Positions 17,798 through 28,130 of a stretch of DNA of 64,000 nucleotides are shown one piece after another. The notes below the pieces were generated by a model. The model was not told where the DNA came from. It saw only the letters and a list, made by a program, of their open reading frames with translations, and made no database searches. This DNA comes from Alteromonadaceae bacterium BrNp21-10 (GTDB lineage Bacteria; Pseudomonadota; Gammaproteobacteria; Enterobacterales; Alteromonadaceae). The DNA is taken from contig JAUHQD010000005.1 in the NCBI GenBank assembly GCA_030418115.1, forward strand, positions 124,001-188,000, in the 5' to 3' direction. A program made the translations under genes and the position numbers. The first letter of the stretch is position 1, and every line of letters begins with the position of its first letter.

Positions 17798-18502
17798 CTA
17801 GGATCTACTTTTGCTACGTAAGTGGTTAATGGCAATATCCGGCACATTGGTAAATACACCATCCACTCCCATCGCTTGTAACTCATCCATTTCTGCTAAA
17901 TCATCCACTGTGTAAACATAAACTTGTAACTGCCGCGCATGGGCATCATCTACAAATTTTTGATTAGTTGTGTGTATATCTAAATGCACTGAATAGGCAT
18001 TCAACTGTTGGGCAAATTGTGCATATTTTAGCGGGCAACTAGCACTAACCGCCCCAATACGCCACTGCGGGCGACGTTGCTTAAAGGCTAAGAGTATATG
18101 ATGGTCAAAGGACGATAATAAAAATTGATCAATGCTAAAGCCAAGTTCTAATAATGCAGTATCTACCAAGGCGATTATCGGCTCTATATCAGTGATACCT
18201 TTGAGTTCAATGTTCAGAGTGCATTTACCTGCGATACACTGCATAACTTCCCACAACGTTGGAATGCGCTGCCCTTGCCCCGCATCTAACGTCCGCAAAT
18301 AGGCAAAACTAATATCTTGAATACGCCCTTTACCATTAGTAGTGCGCTCTACATGACGGTCATGGAGCACCACCACCTGATCTTCGATATTGTGAACATC
18401 AATCTCAATGGCATCAACACCCATTTCTAGGGCCTTGCGAATGGCCAATAAGGTATTTTCAGGTGCGGCTTTACTGGCTCCGCGATGAGCAAAAATCAAC
18501 AT
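17798..18502 (-). CDS. Glycerophosphodiester phosphodiesterase (UgpQ type)
   Basis: About 234 residues of a GDPD TIM barrel: F-A-H-R-G-A-S...P-E-N-T at the N-terminus (catalytic His and Arg), E-I-D-V-H with metal ligands near residue 38, L-H-D, and N-I-E-L-K. It hydrolyses glycerophosphodiesters to glycerol-3-phosphate and an alcohol, in the cytosol since no signal is visible. The frame reaches to 18565 and overlaps the next gene, but ATG at 18502 aligns with the normal family start; its ribosome site is weak, so coupling to the upstream EamA gene is likely. Confidence 0.9.
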   Translation of the reverse strand: MLIFAHRGASKAAPENTLLAIRKALEMGVDAIEIDVHNIEDQVVVLHDRHVERTTNGKGRIQDISFAYLRTLDAGQGQRIPTLWEVMQCIAGKCTLNIELKGITDIEPIIALVDTALLELGFSIDQFLLSSFDHHILLAFKQRRPQWRIGAVSASCPLKYAQFAQQLNAYSVHLDIHTTNQKFVDDAHARQLQVYVYTVDDLAEMDELQAMGVDGVFTNVPDIAINHLRSKSRS

Positions 18503-18536
18503 AGGAAATTTAACCAGCCTCAAGTCGATGTATGGG

Positions 18537-19406
18537 TTAACTACTTTTATGCAATTTGTGGGCATTGACAGTTTCGTATATTGATGCCGAAATTACCAAT
18601 AGTCCCCCTAATAACGTATTCCAACGGGGTTGTTCGTTGAGGATTAAAATCGCTAAAATTACCCCATAAAAAGGCTGCATACAGGCCACTAAAGAAAAGG
18701 TCTTAGCGCGAATATGTTTTAACGATGTGGCAATCAATGCATGGGGCGCAGCAGTACAAAGCGTGCCTAACAGCACTAATAACCCAAAAGTAGAGCCCGA
18801 CATTGCGGATAATTCCGGGGAAACGAAAAACAACAAACACAAAGCAATGACCAAGGTTTGGTAAGCCATAGCCTGCGCACCGGAATAATGGGTAAAATAT
18901 TTGCGATGCAGTAAGTTTCGCAATGAATACAATACTGCCGAGAACACACCCACACCAATACCCAAGGTCACATCGTTGTTTAACGATACATCTGGCACTA
19001 TCAAGTAAATACCCAACAGCACCACACACGCACTAGCAACATCCTGCCAGACTAAACGAATGCCTTCAAAAAAGGGCTCTAGCAATACCGTAATTACTGG
19101 AAAGGTAAACAACGCAATGATTCCCACCGACACCGACGCCAATTGCATCGCCGCAAAATAACTCACCCAGTGCACCGCCATAATGGCGCCCAAGCCAAAG
19201 GCGATAAAATAATCCTTTGGACGGTTGAGTTTTAAACTTTGCTTACCCAGCTTAACGATAATAAACAGCGTAATGCAGGCCACAATCGAACGACCAAAGG
19301 TAATATCAGTCGCCGATAATGGAATGATGATCGAAAATAACGCGGTGAAGCCCAACAACACCATGGCTAAATGCAAGGTGTAGAGGCTTTTACTAATTTG
19401 ATTCAC
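18537..19406 (-). CDS. EamA/DMT-family membrane transporter
   Basis: A 289-residue protein with about ten membrane helices forming two EamA repeats (about 8-138 and 150-280). It starts with GTG whose last bases form the psd stop (GTGA overlap), so it is translated from the psd message. Substrate unknown. The neighbours psd and GDPD are both phospholipid-related, which makes a lipid-linked or ethanolamine-like substrate conceivable but unsupported. Confidence 0.86.
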   Translation of the reverse strand: MNQISKSLYTLHLAMVLLGFTALFSIIIPLSATDITFGRSIVACITLFIIVKLGKQSLKLNRPKDYFIAFGLGAIMAVHWVSYFAAMQLASVSVGIIALFTFPVITVLLEPFFEGIRLVWQDVASACVVLLGIYLIVPDVSLNNDVTLGIGVGVFSAVLYSLRNLLHRKYFTHYSGAQAMAYQTLVIALCLLFFVSPELSAMSGSTFGLLVLLGTLCTAAPHALIATSLKHIRAKTFSLVACMQPFYGVILAILILNEQPRWNTLLGGLLVISASIYETVNAHKLHKSS

Positions 19407-20269
19407 TTTTTAGAATTCAGGTCAGCAAATTTCTGCCCTAAACGGGTCGGGTCACCAGCGGCAATATCTTCAAATTCCAGCATACCCGGTGCGAATGTCG
19501 CCACCACGGTAGAGCCTAACTTGAAGCGTCCCATTTCCTGACCTTTTTCCAAAGTAATGGCTTGTAATCCCGATGTGGGATACTGCCAGTGATTAACGCG
19601 CTTGCCTGTTGGAGGAGTAATTGTACCTGCCCACACGGTCTCAATACTAGCAACAATAGTCGCACCGACTAATACCATTGCCATCTTGCCGTAGTCAGTA
19701 TCAAACAAGGCAACCACACGTTCATTGCGGGCGAACAAACCGGGCACATTGGCAGCTGTTAATGGATTAACCGAGAACAATTCACCGGGCACATACAACA
19801 TATCTGTTAGCGTACCGGTTACCGGCATATGAATACGGTGATAATCTTTAGGAGATAGATAAATAGTCGCGAACTGGCCACCGACGAAGGGCGCTGCTAA
19901 CTCATCTTTACCGCCTAACAATGCAGATAAGCTGTAGTCATGACCTTTGGCCTGAAAAATTCGGTCGTCCTGAATATCCCCTAGTTGGCTAATGGCACCG
20001 TCAACGGGGTGGATCAACGCATGCTCTTCAGCACATATCGGACGTAATTCGGGTTTTAAGGCGCGGGTAAAAAACGCATTAAAGGATTTGTAGCTACTTG
20101 CTTCTGGCGCTTGTGCTTCCTGCATATCAACTTGATATTGTTTAATAAAAAGTTTGATAAACCATTGAGTAATAAAGCCAGCTTCCGCTGCCGCTAGTTT
20201 GCCAACTAAGCGTGAAATTAAATGCTTGGGCAAAATATACTGTATTTTAATTTTGATCGTGTCGAGCAA
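19403..20269 (-). CDS. psd: Phosphatidylserine decarboxylase proenzyme
   Basis: A 288-residue pyruvoyl enzyme making phosphatidylethanolamine. The self-cleavage motif L-G-S-T lies near residue 252, with the pyruvoyl group formed from Ser. Other conserved segments are [30 protein letters not shown] and [11 protein letters not shown]. Starts with TTG, supported by TAGGA upstream and by alignment with the E. coli N-terminus. The order psd-rsgA-orn (the last divergent) is common in gammaproteobacteria. The acidic C-terminal extension of E. coli Psd is absent. Confidence 0.96.
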   Translation of the reverse strand: MLDTIKIKIQYILPKHLISRLVGKLAAAEAGFITQWFIKLFIKQYQVDMQEAQAPEASSYKSFNAFFTRALKPELRPICAEEHALIHPVDGAISQLGDIQDDRIFQAKGHDYSLSALLGGKDELAAPFVGGQFATIYLSPKDYHRIHMPVTGTLTDMLYVPGELFSVNPLTAANVPGLFARNERVVALFDTDYGKMAMVLVGATIVASIETVWAGTITPPTGKRVNHWQYPTSGLQAITLEKGQEMGRFKLGSTVVATFAPGMLEFEDIAAGDPTRLGQKFADLNSKK

Positions 20270-20345
20270 AACAACTATTCCTAAAAACTCATTCCGTCGG
20301 AAATTTTAACTTATTATGGGCAGCTTGCTTAGATCCGATTGCGAA

Positions 20346-21377
20346 TTATTTTTTATCCATTGAATATGCTGGTCGATGTTCGTCCAAGCCATCCAATATC
20401 TTGTGATAACTGTCAAATCGCAATGGATTAATTTCGCCTTTGTCTACGGCCTCACGCAGCAAGCAACCGGGATCGGCTTTGTGTTTACAGTCGCGAAACT
20501 TGCAACCACCAAGATAATCACGAAACTCAATAAACCCAGAGGTTAGGCGTTCCACTGGCAAATGCCACAAATTGAATTCGCGCACGCCCGGCGAGTCAAT
20601 TACATCGCCACCGGCAGGAAAATGCAGCAACTTGGCGGTAGTGGTGGTGTGCGTTCCCAAGCCGGAATTATCCGACACATCGCCGATAATTTCTTCGGCA
20701 TCAGGTAATAATTGATTGATTAAACTGGATTTACCAACACCGGATTGCCCTACAAAAACACTGATCTTATCTTTCAATAATATGGCGAGCTCATCCATAC
20801 CTTCTTGGCTTTTACAGCTTAAGTACAATAGTGAATAACCGATATCTCGATAAAGTTGTAATTGCTTTTCAATGGCTTGCCGTTCGTTTTCATCGAGCAA
20901 GTCGACCTTATTCAGCAAAATGATCGGCTGAATATGCACATCTTCGGCCGCCACTAAATAACGGTCAATGATGTTTAACGATAACGACGGCAACACCGAA
21001 CTGACAATAATAATTTGGTCAATATTGGCGGCTATGGGCTTAACCCCATCGTAATAATCGGGGCGAGTTAATACTGTTTTACGTGGTTCAACGGCTTCTA
21101 TAACACCGCGAACATTCGAGCCTTCATCTTTGCCTTGACGGAATAACACCCGATCACCACAAACCACATCTTGAATATTACGGCGAATATGGCAGCGGTA
21201 GACCTCACCTTCACACTCTATATCAGCATGCTGACCAAAGCGTCCGATAATGATCCCTTGCTGTTGTTCGCCTAAATGCTCATCAGTCAACTTAGCGTCT
21301 TTATTATCTAAGCGCTTTTGTAAGTTAGACGATACTCGACGTTTTTGTCGGGTGGTTAATTTGCTACGTTTTGTCAC
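20346..21377 (-). CDS. rsgA: Small ribosomal subunit biogenesis GTPase RsgA
   Basis: A 343-residue circularly permuted GTPase: N-terminal OB fold (about 40-105), GTP-binding motifs in the order N-K-V-D (G4), G-Q-S-G-V-G-K-S-S (G1), D-S-P-G (G3), and a C-terminal zinc domain with C-K-F-R-D-C-K-H...C. It checks maturation of the 30S subunit. GTG start; the N-terminal Lys/Arg-rich segment (M-T-K-R-S-K-L) matches homologues. It is divergent from orn. Confidence 0.96.
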   Translation of the reverse strand: MTKRSKLTTRQKRRVSSNLQKRLDNKDAKLTDEHLGEQQQGIIIGRFGQHADIECEGEVYRCHIRRNIQDVVCGDRVLFRQGKDEGSNVRGVIEAVEPRKTVLTRPDYYDGVKPIAANIDQIIIVSSVLPSLSLNIIDRYLVAAEDVHIQPIILLNKVDLLDENERQAIEKQLQLYRDIGYSLLYLSCKSQEGMDELAILLKDKISVFVGQSGVGKSSLINQLLPDAEEIIGDVSDNSGLGTHTTTTAKLLHFPAGGDVIDSPGVREFNLWHLPVERLTSGFIEFRDYLGGCKFRDCKHKADPGCLLREAVDKGEINPLRFDSYHKILDGLDEHRPAYSMDKK

Positions 21378-21483
21378 CCATCAACCCCAAATACTGCAAC
21401 ATTGCGGGGTAAACTTACCCCTGCCATTTGTTAACACTGACTTTCACCTATTGTTTCTAACGTTTAAATTTAACCTGACTTAA

Positions 21484-21519
21484 TGATTATCTGTACTGAA
21501 TCCGTACTTTCGATAATCA
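21484..21519. promoter_or_regulatory. Nested inverted repeat between rsgA and orn
   Basis: TGATTATC and GATAATCA are exact inverted repeats 20 bases apart, and two GTAC tetramers lie symmetrically inside them. It sits in the divergent rsgA/orn promoter region. Function unknown; could be an operator or a cruciform-prone site. Confidence 0.4.
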
Positions 21520-21618
21520 CTCAACAATGATTAGTGGTGCCTTTTCAGCACCGAATGAATTATATTACTCTGCTCAAGCACGGAATAACACGAACAATTA
21601 AGTAAAAGGTGAGTAGCT

Positions 21619-22164
21619 ATGTCATTGAACGACTCGAATTTGGTATGGATCGATATGGAAATGACCGGACTGGATCCGGATTCCGACAAAGTGTTGGAAA
21701 TTGCAACCATTGTTACCGATGCCAATTTGAACATTTTAGCTGAAGGACCCGTGTTAGCCATTCATCAAAGTGATGACCTACTCAACGGCATGGACGATTG
21801 GTGTACTAAAACTCATGGCGAATCGGGCCTCACCTTACGCTGTCAGCAAAGTACCACCAGTGAACAAGATGCAGCGATACAAACTATCGAATTTCTGCAA
21901 AATTATGTGAGTAAAGGCGTATCACCGCTTTGTGGTAACAGCATCGGTCAAGATCGACGCTTTATGGTAAAACATATGCCCGAGCTAGAAGACTTTTTCC
22001 ACTACCGTAATATCGACGTTAGCACCATCAAAGAACTCGTCCGCCGCTGGCAGCCAGAGCTGCTTAACGGCTTCCACAAAAAAGGCGTACATTTAGCCCT
22101 TGATGACATCCGCGAATCCATTGCTGAGTTGGTTTATTACCGCCAACATGTTTTTAACATTTAA
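21619..22164 (+). CDS. orn: Oligoribonuclease
   Basis: A 181-residue DEDDh exonuclease that degrades 2-5-nucleotide RNA and pGpG. The catalytic Asp/Glu of [10 protein letters not shown], the D-R-R-F-M region and the H...D of [10 protein letters not shown] are present. AAGGTGAG lies upstream of the ATG. It is followed by tRNA-Gly genes, an arrangement also seen near orn in other gammaproteobacteria. Confidence 0.97.
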   Translation: MSLNDSNLVWIDMEMTGLDPDSDKVLEIATIVTDANLNILAEGPVLAIHQSDDLLNGMDDWCTKTHGESGLTLRCQQSTTSEQDAAIQTIEFLQNYVSKGVSPLCGNSIGQDRRFMVKHMPELEDFFHYRNIDVSTIKELVRRWQPELLNGFHKKGVHLALDDIRESIAELVYYRQHVFNI

Positions 22165-22216
22165 GCCAACTCAAGACGATATTGATGCTAAGTCAGGTAA
22201 TTCATACAAATAAGGC

Positions 22217-22249
22217 TTGCGTCTGTCGTTTATTTTTGTAAAATGCGCG
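22217..22249 (+). promoter_or_regulatory. Probable promoter of the tRNA-Gly array
   Basis: TTGCGT and TAAAAT are separated by 16 bases, followed by GCGCG. A GC-rich discriminator after the -10 is typical of stringently controlled tRNA promoters. It lies in the gap between orn and the first module. The rest of that gap contains only a short GCTTCGC-TAT-GAAGC hairpin. Confidence 0.5.
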
Positions 22250-22298
22250 TCCGCTTCGCTATGAAGCTCCTGAAGATTTTTACTAAATGGTAAATTTT

Positions 22299-22458
22299 GC
22301 GGGACCAAATTTATCTGGAACAAATTGGAACAGCCGAAGGCTGGCCTGTAAGGTCAAATACAGGATGTATTTGATAGTAGCTCAGTTGGATAATGCGCAG
22401 CATTATTGACAGGCTGTTATGAATAAACAGGAACTATGTTTTTAATACCAAAAGTATT
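22299..22458 (+). repeat. tRNA-Gly-like hairpin module 1
   Basis: A 160-base unit opening with GCGGGA (the 5' end of tRNA-Gly), then a cassette of hairpins: a TCTGGA-loop hairpin, CAGCC-GAA-GGCTG (22331-22343) and CAAATACA-GGA-TGTATTTG (22355-22373), then TAGCTCAGTTGG as in a tRNA D-arm and the hairpin ATAATGC-GCA-GCATTAT (22390-22406). No anticodon or T-arm is recognisable, so it cannot be a working tRNA. It abuts the first tRNA-Gly directly. Confidence 0.75.
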
Positions 22459-22534
<76 letters not shown>

Positions 22535-22655
22535 AATCTTCAACTAAATTGAAAACAGGATGTTTTTGATAATAGTTCAGTTGAGTCATGCACAGTATGA
22601 CTGACCAAAACGACTGACTAGCTAAACATTGGAACGTTAACAGTACTTCTTTAAT
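22535..22655 (+). repeat. Truncated tRNA-Gly-like module
   Basis: A 121-base relative of the neighbouring modules lacking the GCGGGA and first two hairpins, but keeping AAAACA-GGA-TGTTTT (22552-22566), AATAGTTCAGTTG and the GTCATGC-ACA-GTATGAC hairpin with one G-U pair. The distal part differs from the other units. Confidence 0.65.
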
Positions 22656-22816
22656 GCGGGACCAAATTTGTCTGGAACAAATTTAGAACAGCCGAAGGCT
22701 GGCCTGCAAGGACAAATACAGGATGTATTTGGTAATAGCTCAGTTGAGTCATGCGCAGCATGACTAACCAAAACAACGGGCTATATAACAAGGATTATGT
22801 TTTAGCACCTCTTAAT
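22656..22816 (+). repeat. tRNA-Gly-like hairpin module 2
   Basis: A 161-base unit: GCGGGA, AAATTTGT-CTGGA-ACAAATTT, CAGCC-GAA-GGCTG, CAAATACA-GGA-TGTATTTG (22713-22731), AATAGCTCAGTTG, GTCATGC-GCA-GCATGAC (22748-22764), then an AT-rich tail. It is in exact tandem with the next unit and differs from it at four positions. Confidence 0.75.
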
Positions 22817-22977
22817 GCGGGACCAAATTTGTCTGGAACAAATTTAGAACAGCCGAAGGCTAGCCTGCAAGGACAAATACAGGATGTATTTGATAATAGC
22901 TCAGTTGAGTCATGCACAGCATGACTAACCAAAACAACGGGCTATATAACAAGGATTATGTTTTAACACCTCTTAAT
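22817..22977 (+). repeat. tRNA-Gly-like hairpin module 3
   Basis: A 161-base tandem copy of module 2. All four differences are G in module 2 and A in module 3. GGA hairpin at 22874-22892 and GTCATGC-ACA-GCATGAC at 22909-22925. It runs directly into the second tRNA-Gly with no spacer. A small open frame that crosses this module and the tRNA is not a gene. Confidence 0.75.
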
Positions 22978-23053
<76 letters not shown>

Positions 23054-23232
23054 ATTGTCAACTAAGCGCCACAGCACTTACGGTGCAATTCAACCTCCAA
23101 CAAACTTCCATTCAAGATAGATCCAGCTAAACTACGGTGAATTTTTTTCGCATTTATTGGTTAGAGCATGTTAACTGTCGTCTATGCTCTAGGCATCACC
23201 AAGCTAGCAAAAGTTTAGACACAGGATGTTAA

Positions 23233-26200
23233 ATGAATAAAATCGGCTATCTACTTATTAGTGCCAGTATGGCAATGGTTGCTCATTCCCATGGGGCGAC
23301 CGCGATTCAGAATAAAGGATATATTCCCAAGGTCAGCTTTAATAACACGATTAATAACAACGTAGCTCACGCAGCCACATCGGGATTTGTTGGGCAATCG
23401 GATATCCTCAGTGGTGAATCCACATTCCGCTGGCACAACACCAGTGCAACATTACGTCAACGACATCCTGCTGTTAGTGCCAAAGAAGCACTGACTCATA
23501 GCCTAGTCAGTCGCACTGCCACACAGTATTTTCAACAAGCATTCTCCGCCCCCCGTGTCGGTGAAGCTAACTTAAGTCAATTACAGTGGCAAGCAAACAA
23601 ACCGGTAGTGGCGCAATATCAACAACAAATAAACAGTATTACAGTGATTAACCGTCAAGTTTCATTGTTAATGGACTCACAGTTAAACCTCATTGCTAGT
23701 TCCGGTAATTTAAGCTCACTGCCCTTACATAAAGCGGGTTTTCAGATTTCTCAAAGTCAGGCTATCGCCGCAGCTTTTGCCGATATTGGTGGGCAAATCA
23801 ATGACTCCGCATTGCAATTAGATCGTAGCGAAAATCAATATCGTTATTTCACCGCGACAGCACACAACGTAGGCTACCGCCTTAGTGGTGAACAGCGTAT
23901 TAAAAAAGTTTATTTCGCAGCTGAGAAAAACATCATTCCGGCCTATTACTTAGAAATCAGCACCGAGCAAGATAATAGCGCCCAGCGCCAACATATTAGT
24001 TTTATGATCTCCGCCATTGATGGCCAAGTGCTTACTCGTAAGAATCTTACCGCCTATGAAAATTACAGCTATTTAACCTTTGCCCAAAGCGAATCACCGT
24101 ACTTACCTTTTGATAGTCCCACCGGTACGCAAATGACACCGCTTGCGCTGTCTGACATGTACGACCCCGATGCAGACCAAGACGAAATAACTGAAAGTGT
24201 TGCCACTCAGAATTTAATCACTTTAAGCGCGGGGCCTATTGATAACCCCGAAGATAATCCATGGATATCCGCAGCTGCCAGCAACCATTTCCGCTGTCAG
24301 CAACAAACTCAGGTTACCTGCGGTAATAACGTTGCAGCTTACATTGATTTAGGTGCTGACCGCTTCCATGCCGAAGATGGCGACTTTTTCGCATCGACTA
24401 CCAGTAGCAACCGCTTCGAATATGTGTGGGATGGGACTAAAGCGCCAACAGACCCAACTAATCAAAACGCCGCCATCGTCAATATGTTTTTTATGGTGAA
24501 CTGGCTACATGATTGGTTTTACGCCAATGGCTTTGATGAAGCCGCTGGTAATGCGCAAATCGACAATTATGGCCGAGGTGGAATTGGTGGCGACCCGATG
24601 TTGGCAGAAGGCCAAGATCGCACACAGTTTTCTGACGGCACGGATATCCCCGATGAAAACAATGCCAATATGTCTACCCCCTCCGATGGTGGCAGCCCGC
24701 AAATGCAAATGTTCTTATGGGATGCAGTACAAAAAGGCGCGGCCAATCTCACCGGCGTGACCGATTTAGCAAAAGTGGATTTCAGCGTGTCTATTTTTGG
24801 TGAACAGAATTTTAATGTGCAGGGTGAGGTGGCCATTGTTGCTGATGACGCCAGTACTGACAGCCCCACTGATGGTTGCCAAACGTTAAACAATGCTGCT
24901 GACATTAATGGAAAAATCGCCATTGTCGACCGTGGCGATTGTGACTTTGTAGTCAAAGTACAAAATATTCAGGATGCCGGAGGTATCGCTGCCATTGTGG
25001 TGAATAACGTCGATGAAGGACTGGTGAATATGTCGGGTGATACCGGCGATATCGTTATTCCTGCAATTTTCATTCGTCAAGGTGACGGCAACTTAATTAA
25101 AAGCAGCATAGCCAATAATAGCGTATCCGCGGACTTAACCTCGTCACTGATAAAACGCGATAGTACCTTAGATAATGCGGTCATCGCCCATGAATGGGGG
25201 CACTACCTGACCAACCGTTTAGTGTTTGATGCGGCGGGACTTGTCAGCAATCAAAGCCGCGCATTAGGCGAAGGTTGGGGAGACTTCCTTGCGTTACTAT
25301 TTATGGCACGGGAAGAAGATGAAATAGTCGATGGCAATGCCAATTTCGAAGGCTTGTATAATGACGGTGGTTATTCGGTGGTTGGCTATCAGAAAAACAT
25401 TAATGGCGTCAGCGATAAAGCAGGGGCGCGTATCGCCTACTCTGTGGGTATTCGTCGCGCGCCTTACACCACTAACATGGAATACAACGCACTCACTTTT
25501 AAACATATTGAGGATGGCGTTGCACTGCCAAGCAGCCACTACTTGCAAGGCGGCACCAGTGGTAGCTTCAATTCTGAGGTGCATGCAGCCGGTGAAATTT
25601 GGGCTCTGGCACTATGGACTGGCTACACCAATTTAATCAAAGCCCACGGATTTGCCATTGCTCAAGAGCGCATTAAAGATTACTTAGTTGCCGGGCTGAA
25701 AATTACCCCACAAAACCCAACCTTCACCGAAGCCCGTGATGCCATGTTAGCTGCCGCCTATGCCATGGCAGAAGAAGACTTCTTCCACTTACTTGATGGC
25801 TTCGCCGCACGTGGATTAGGCATTGGGGCTATATCCCCCACTCGCCATAGCGAGAACAATGCTGGTGTGGTCGAGAGTTTTAGCAATAATGCTTTAGCCA
25901 TTACGCTAGTATCGGTTAACACCAGTATGCCATCAGGGTTTGATTGCGATGCTGACGATATTTGGGATATTGGCGATAGCCGTCAGTTCACTATTCGACT
26001 AAAAAATAGCGGTGTACTGGATTGGCAAAATGTCAGTTTGAACTTGTCATCCTCGGCCAATGTTACCTTCTCTACTGGAACAAGCATCCCCCTTGCGGCT
26101 GGTCGCTCATTTGGCGAAGAATTCGATGTGGTATTTAGCGCTACGCTAAATTCAGCTACTTTTGGCCAGCAGGTCACTATTAACGCCGTGATTAGTGGCG

Positions 26201-27618
26201 ACCCAGCACTGGATGCACCGGTCATTACTCCTATTACCACTATGACCAACTTGGATCTAACCAAAGCATTATTTACCAGCGACAACGAAAGTTCACTAGC
26301 AGCACTAAATGACTGGCAGGTCGAGCATACCTATGCCCTTGACGATAATGATCAACAATTATGGTCCTTAGCCGCCCACGAGAATTTCCCCGCACAAGGG
26401 CAAATGTGGCATGGCACCGATATTGGATTACCGGGGCAACAAAGCCTGATTAGCCCTGTTGTGTCCATTGCCACTACTGGTGAATTCCAAATGCACTTTG
26501 ACCATTATTATTTCTTTGAAAAAGGATTTAATTTTGATGATGTCGAAACAGCATGGGACGGCGGTGTTGTTGAAATCAAAATAGATGATGGTAATTGGCA
26601 AGATGTTACTACTGCAGGTGGCACCTTTGACATTGGTTATGGCGAATTGGTTATCGACGAAGGTAACGATTATCTCGCCGGACGTTTGGCCTACATCGGC
26701 TATTCGGGAGATATCCTAAATGAAGTCATCACCTTTGCCGATGGTTTATTAAATGGCAAGCAAGTGCAGTTCCGCTTTTTAATCGCTACCGATACCCATG
26801 GTGGCCACGAAGGGTGGTTTGTCGACAACATGAGCTTTAACAATATTACTTCAGCGCCATTTAGTGACGCCATCAATGAAAACGGCTGTGGTGACTCCAC
26901 CTCTCCGGTAATTGGCGAGCTGCTTAATTTCAGTATCAATGAAGTCGATAACAATGGTACCGCCAGCATAGTCGAGATTGCTGCTAGCGTAACCGACAGC
27001 GATGGTGATGAGTTAGGCTACCAATGGCAATATCTAGGTGATGAGACATTGAACTTAATTGGCGCAGATACTGCGACATTATCCTTTAGCGCGCCAGCAA
27101 CGACAGGCAATATCGAACTGTTATTCACTCTAACCGTCAGCGATGGCCAATATCAAGTTTCCAAAGATGTTGTTGTGACTATTATAGATACCAATACGGC
27201 CCCGAAAATCAGCGTCGACAACGCTAATCTGAGCGTAGATGAAGGCGGCAGTGTGTCATTTACCCTGACTACCTCAGATGAAGATGGCGATGAAGTTCGC
27301 ATTCAGTGGACTCAGGCCAGCGGCACCCCCACGCTTACCTCCGATGGGAATGGCACTTATACCTTTGCTGCACCACAGGTCACATCAACGACCAATTATA
27401 GTTACGATTTTTGGGCCATTGATGATGAAATTCAAAGCGACACTATTAGCATCACTATTACCGTGAATAATGTTGTAGCACCTACACCTACTACACCCAG
27501 CACACCCAGCAATTCTGGTGGCGGTGGTGGTGGTAGCTTGTCGATACTACTTATTTTGCTGTTAGCTATTCGAGGATTGCTGGTTTCGCGCAGAGTGTGT
27601 GTTGCTAAAGGTTATTGA
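23233..27618 (+). CDS. Large M36 (fungalysin-type) metalloprotease with PA domain, Ig-like repeats and GlyGly-CTERM tail
   Basis: A 1461-residue secreted protease. Order: signal peptide, FTP-type propeptide (about 50-270), M36 catalytic region with an inserted PA domain (about 530-620), zinc site H-E-W-G-H (653-657) and third ligand Glu680 in G-E-G-W-G-D-F, a discoidin/MAM-like stretch (about 1010-1210), two PKD/cadherin-like repeats (about 1220-1420), and a Gly-rich S-G-G-G-G-G-G followed by a membrane helix and Arg tail. The tail is a GlyGly-CTERM signal, normally cut by rhombosortase with delivery through type II secretion (known for Shewanella and Vibrio). Probably an extracellular nutrient protease. 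Confidence 0.92.
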   Translation: MNKIGYLLISASMAMVAHSHGATAIQNKGYIPKVSFNNTINNNVAHAATSGFVGQSDILSGESTFRWHNTSATLRQRHPAVSAKEALTHSLVSRTATQYFQQAFSAPRVGEANLSQLQWQANKPVVAQYQQQINSITVINRQVSLLMDSQLNLIASSGNLSSLPLHKAGFQISQSQAIAAAFADIGGQINDSALQLDRSENQYRYFTATAHNVGYRLSGEQRIKKVYFAAEKNIIPAYYLEISTEQDNSAQRQHISFMISAIDGQVLTRKNLTAYENYSYLTFAQSESPYLPFDSPTGTQMTPLALSDMYDPDADQDEITESVATQNLITLSAGPIDNPEDNPWISAAASNHFRCQQQTQVTCGNNVAAYIDLGADRFHAEDGDFFASTTSSNRFEYVWDGTKAPTDPTNQNAAIVNMFFMVNWLHDWFYANGFDEAAGNAQIDNYGRGGIGGDPMLAEGQDRTQFSDGTDIPDENNANMSTPSDGGSPQMQMFLWDAVQKGAANLTGVTDLAKVDFSVSIFGEQNFNVQGEVAIVADDASTDSPTDGCQTLNNAADINGKIAIVDRGDCDFVVKVQNIQDAGGIAAIVVNNVDEGLVNMSGDTGDIVIPAIFIRQGDGNLIKSSIANNSVSADLTSSLIKRDSTLDNAVIAHEWGHYLTNRLVFDAAGLVSNQSRALGEGWGDFLALLFMAREEDEIVDGNANFEGLYNDGGYSVVGYQKNINGVSDKAGARIAYSVGIRRAPYTTNMEYNALTFKHIEDGVALPSSHYLQGGTSGSFNSEVHAAGEIWALALWTGYTNLIKAHGFAIAQERIKDYLVAGLKITPQNPTFTEARDAMLAAAYAMAEEDFFHLLDGFAARGLGIGAISPTRHSENNAGVVESFSNNALAITLVSVNTSMPSGFDCDADDIWDIGDSRQFTIRLKNSGVLDWQNVSLNLSSSANVTFSTGTSIPLAAGRSFGEEFDVVFSATLNSATFGQQVTINAVISGDPALDAPVITPITTMTNLDLTKALFTSDNESSLAALNDWQVEHTYALDDNDQQLWSLAAHENFPAQGQMWHGTDIGLPGQQSLISPVVSIATTGEFQMHFDHYYFFEKGFNFDDVETAWDGGVVEIKIDDGNWQDVTTAGGTFDIGYGELVIDEGNDYLAGRLAYIGYSGDILNEVITFADGLLNGKQVQFRFLIATDTHGGHEGWFVDNMSFNNITSAPFSDAINENGCGDSTSPVIGELLNFSINEVDNNGTASIVEIAASVTDSDGDELGYQWQYLGDETLNLIGADTATLSFSAPATTGNIELLFTLTVSDGQYQVSKDVVVTIIDTNTAPKISVDNANLSVDEGGSVSFTLTTSDEDGDEVRIQWTQASGTPTLTSDGNGTYTFAAPQVTSTTNYSYDFWAIDDEIQSDTISITITVNNVVAPTPTTPSTPSNSGGGGGGSLSILLILLLAIRGLLVSRRVCVAKGY

Positions 27619-27638
27619 CAATTTGTAAGGCAAGCGCT

Positions 27639-28109
27639 TTAAAGCAGCTGTTGCTCACTAATAGCTGTGAAAACATCGGTGGCGTCTATTAACGAGCGCG
27701 CGGTGAGATCTTCCACCGACACAACCTGTGTTTCCACCGCGTGTTTATGTTTGATGTGTTTTAACAGTAAATCAAAGTCACCATCGCCGGAAAGTAAAAT
27801 CACTTTGTCGACTTCCGCAGCGCCATCAATGACATCAATGGCAATACCCACATCCCAGTCGCCTTTAGCGGAGCCATCAGAGCGTTGAATAAAGGGCTTA
27901 AGCTTAACGTTAAAACCAATATGCCTTAATGCGTCTTGAAACTTAATTTGCTGATCGTCGTTGCGAGCAATGGCATAGGCATTAGCAATGACAATATCTC
28001 CTTGATAGGTAATGTCCTGCCAAAACTGACGGTAGTTGAATTGCCGAGAAAAACGCTGACGCGTAGTGTAATAAATGTTTTGCACATCAACATAAATAGC
28101 TATACGCAT
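27639..28109 (-). CDS. NYN-domain (LabA/DUF88-like) putative ribonuclease
   Basis: A 156-residue single-domain protein: Y-V-D-V-Q-N-I near the start, D-W-D-V-G-I-A-I-D in the middle and L-L-S-G-D-G-D-F-D in the second half supply the conserved Asp cluster of NYN/PIN-like nucleases. RNA cleavage is the family expectation; the target is unknown. ATG at 28109 with AGGAA upstream is preferred to the TTG one codon earlier. It sits just downstream of rhlE on the same strand, so a shared role in RNA metabolism is plausible. Confidence 0.85.
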   Translation of the reverse strand: MRIAIYVDVQNIYYTTRQRFSRQFNYRQFWQDITYQGDIVIANAYAIARNDDQQIKFQDALRHIGFNVKLKPFIQRSDGSAKGDWDVGIAIDVIDGAAEVDKVILLSGDGDFDLLLKHIKHKHAVETQVVSVEDLTARSLIDATDVFTAISEQQLL

Positions 28110-28130
28110 CAAGGTTCCTAAAGTAGCTGG

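Noticed and set aside
23221-23236. ACAGGATGT before the M36 gene as another GGA hairpin
   Set aside because: The stem is only three pairs and the bases serve as the ribosome site.
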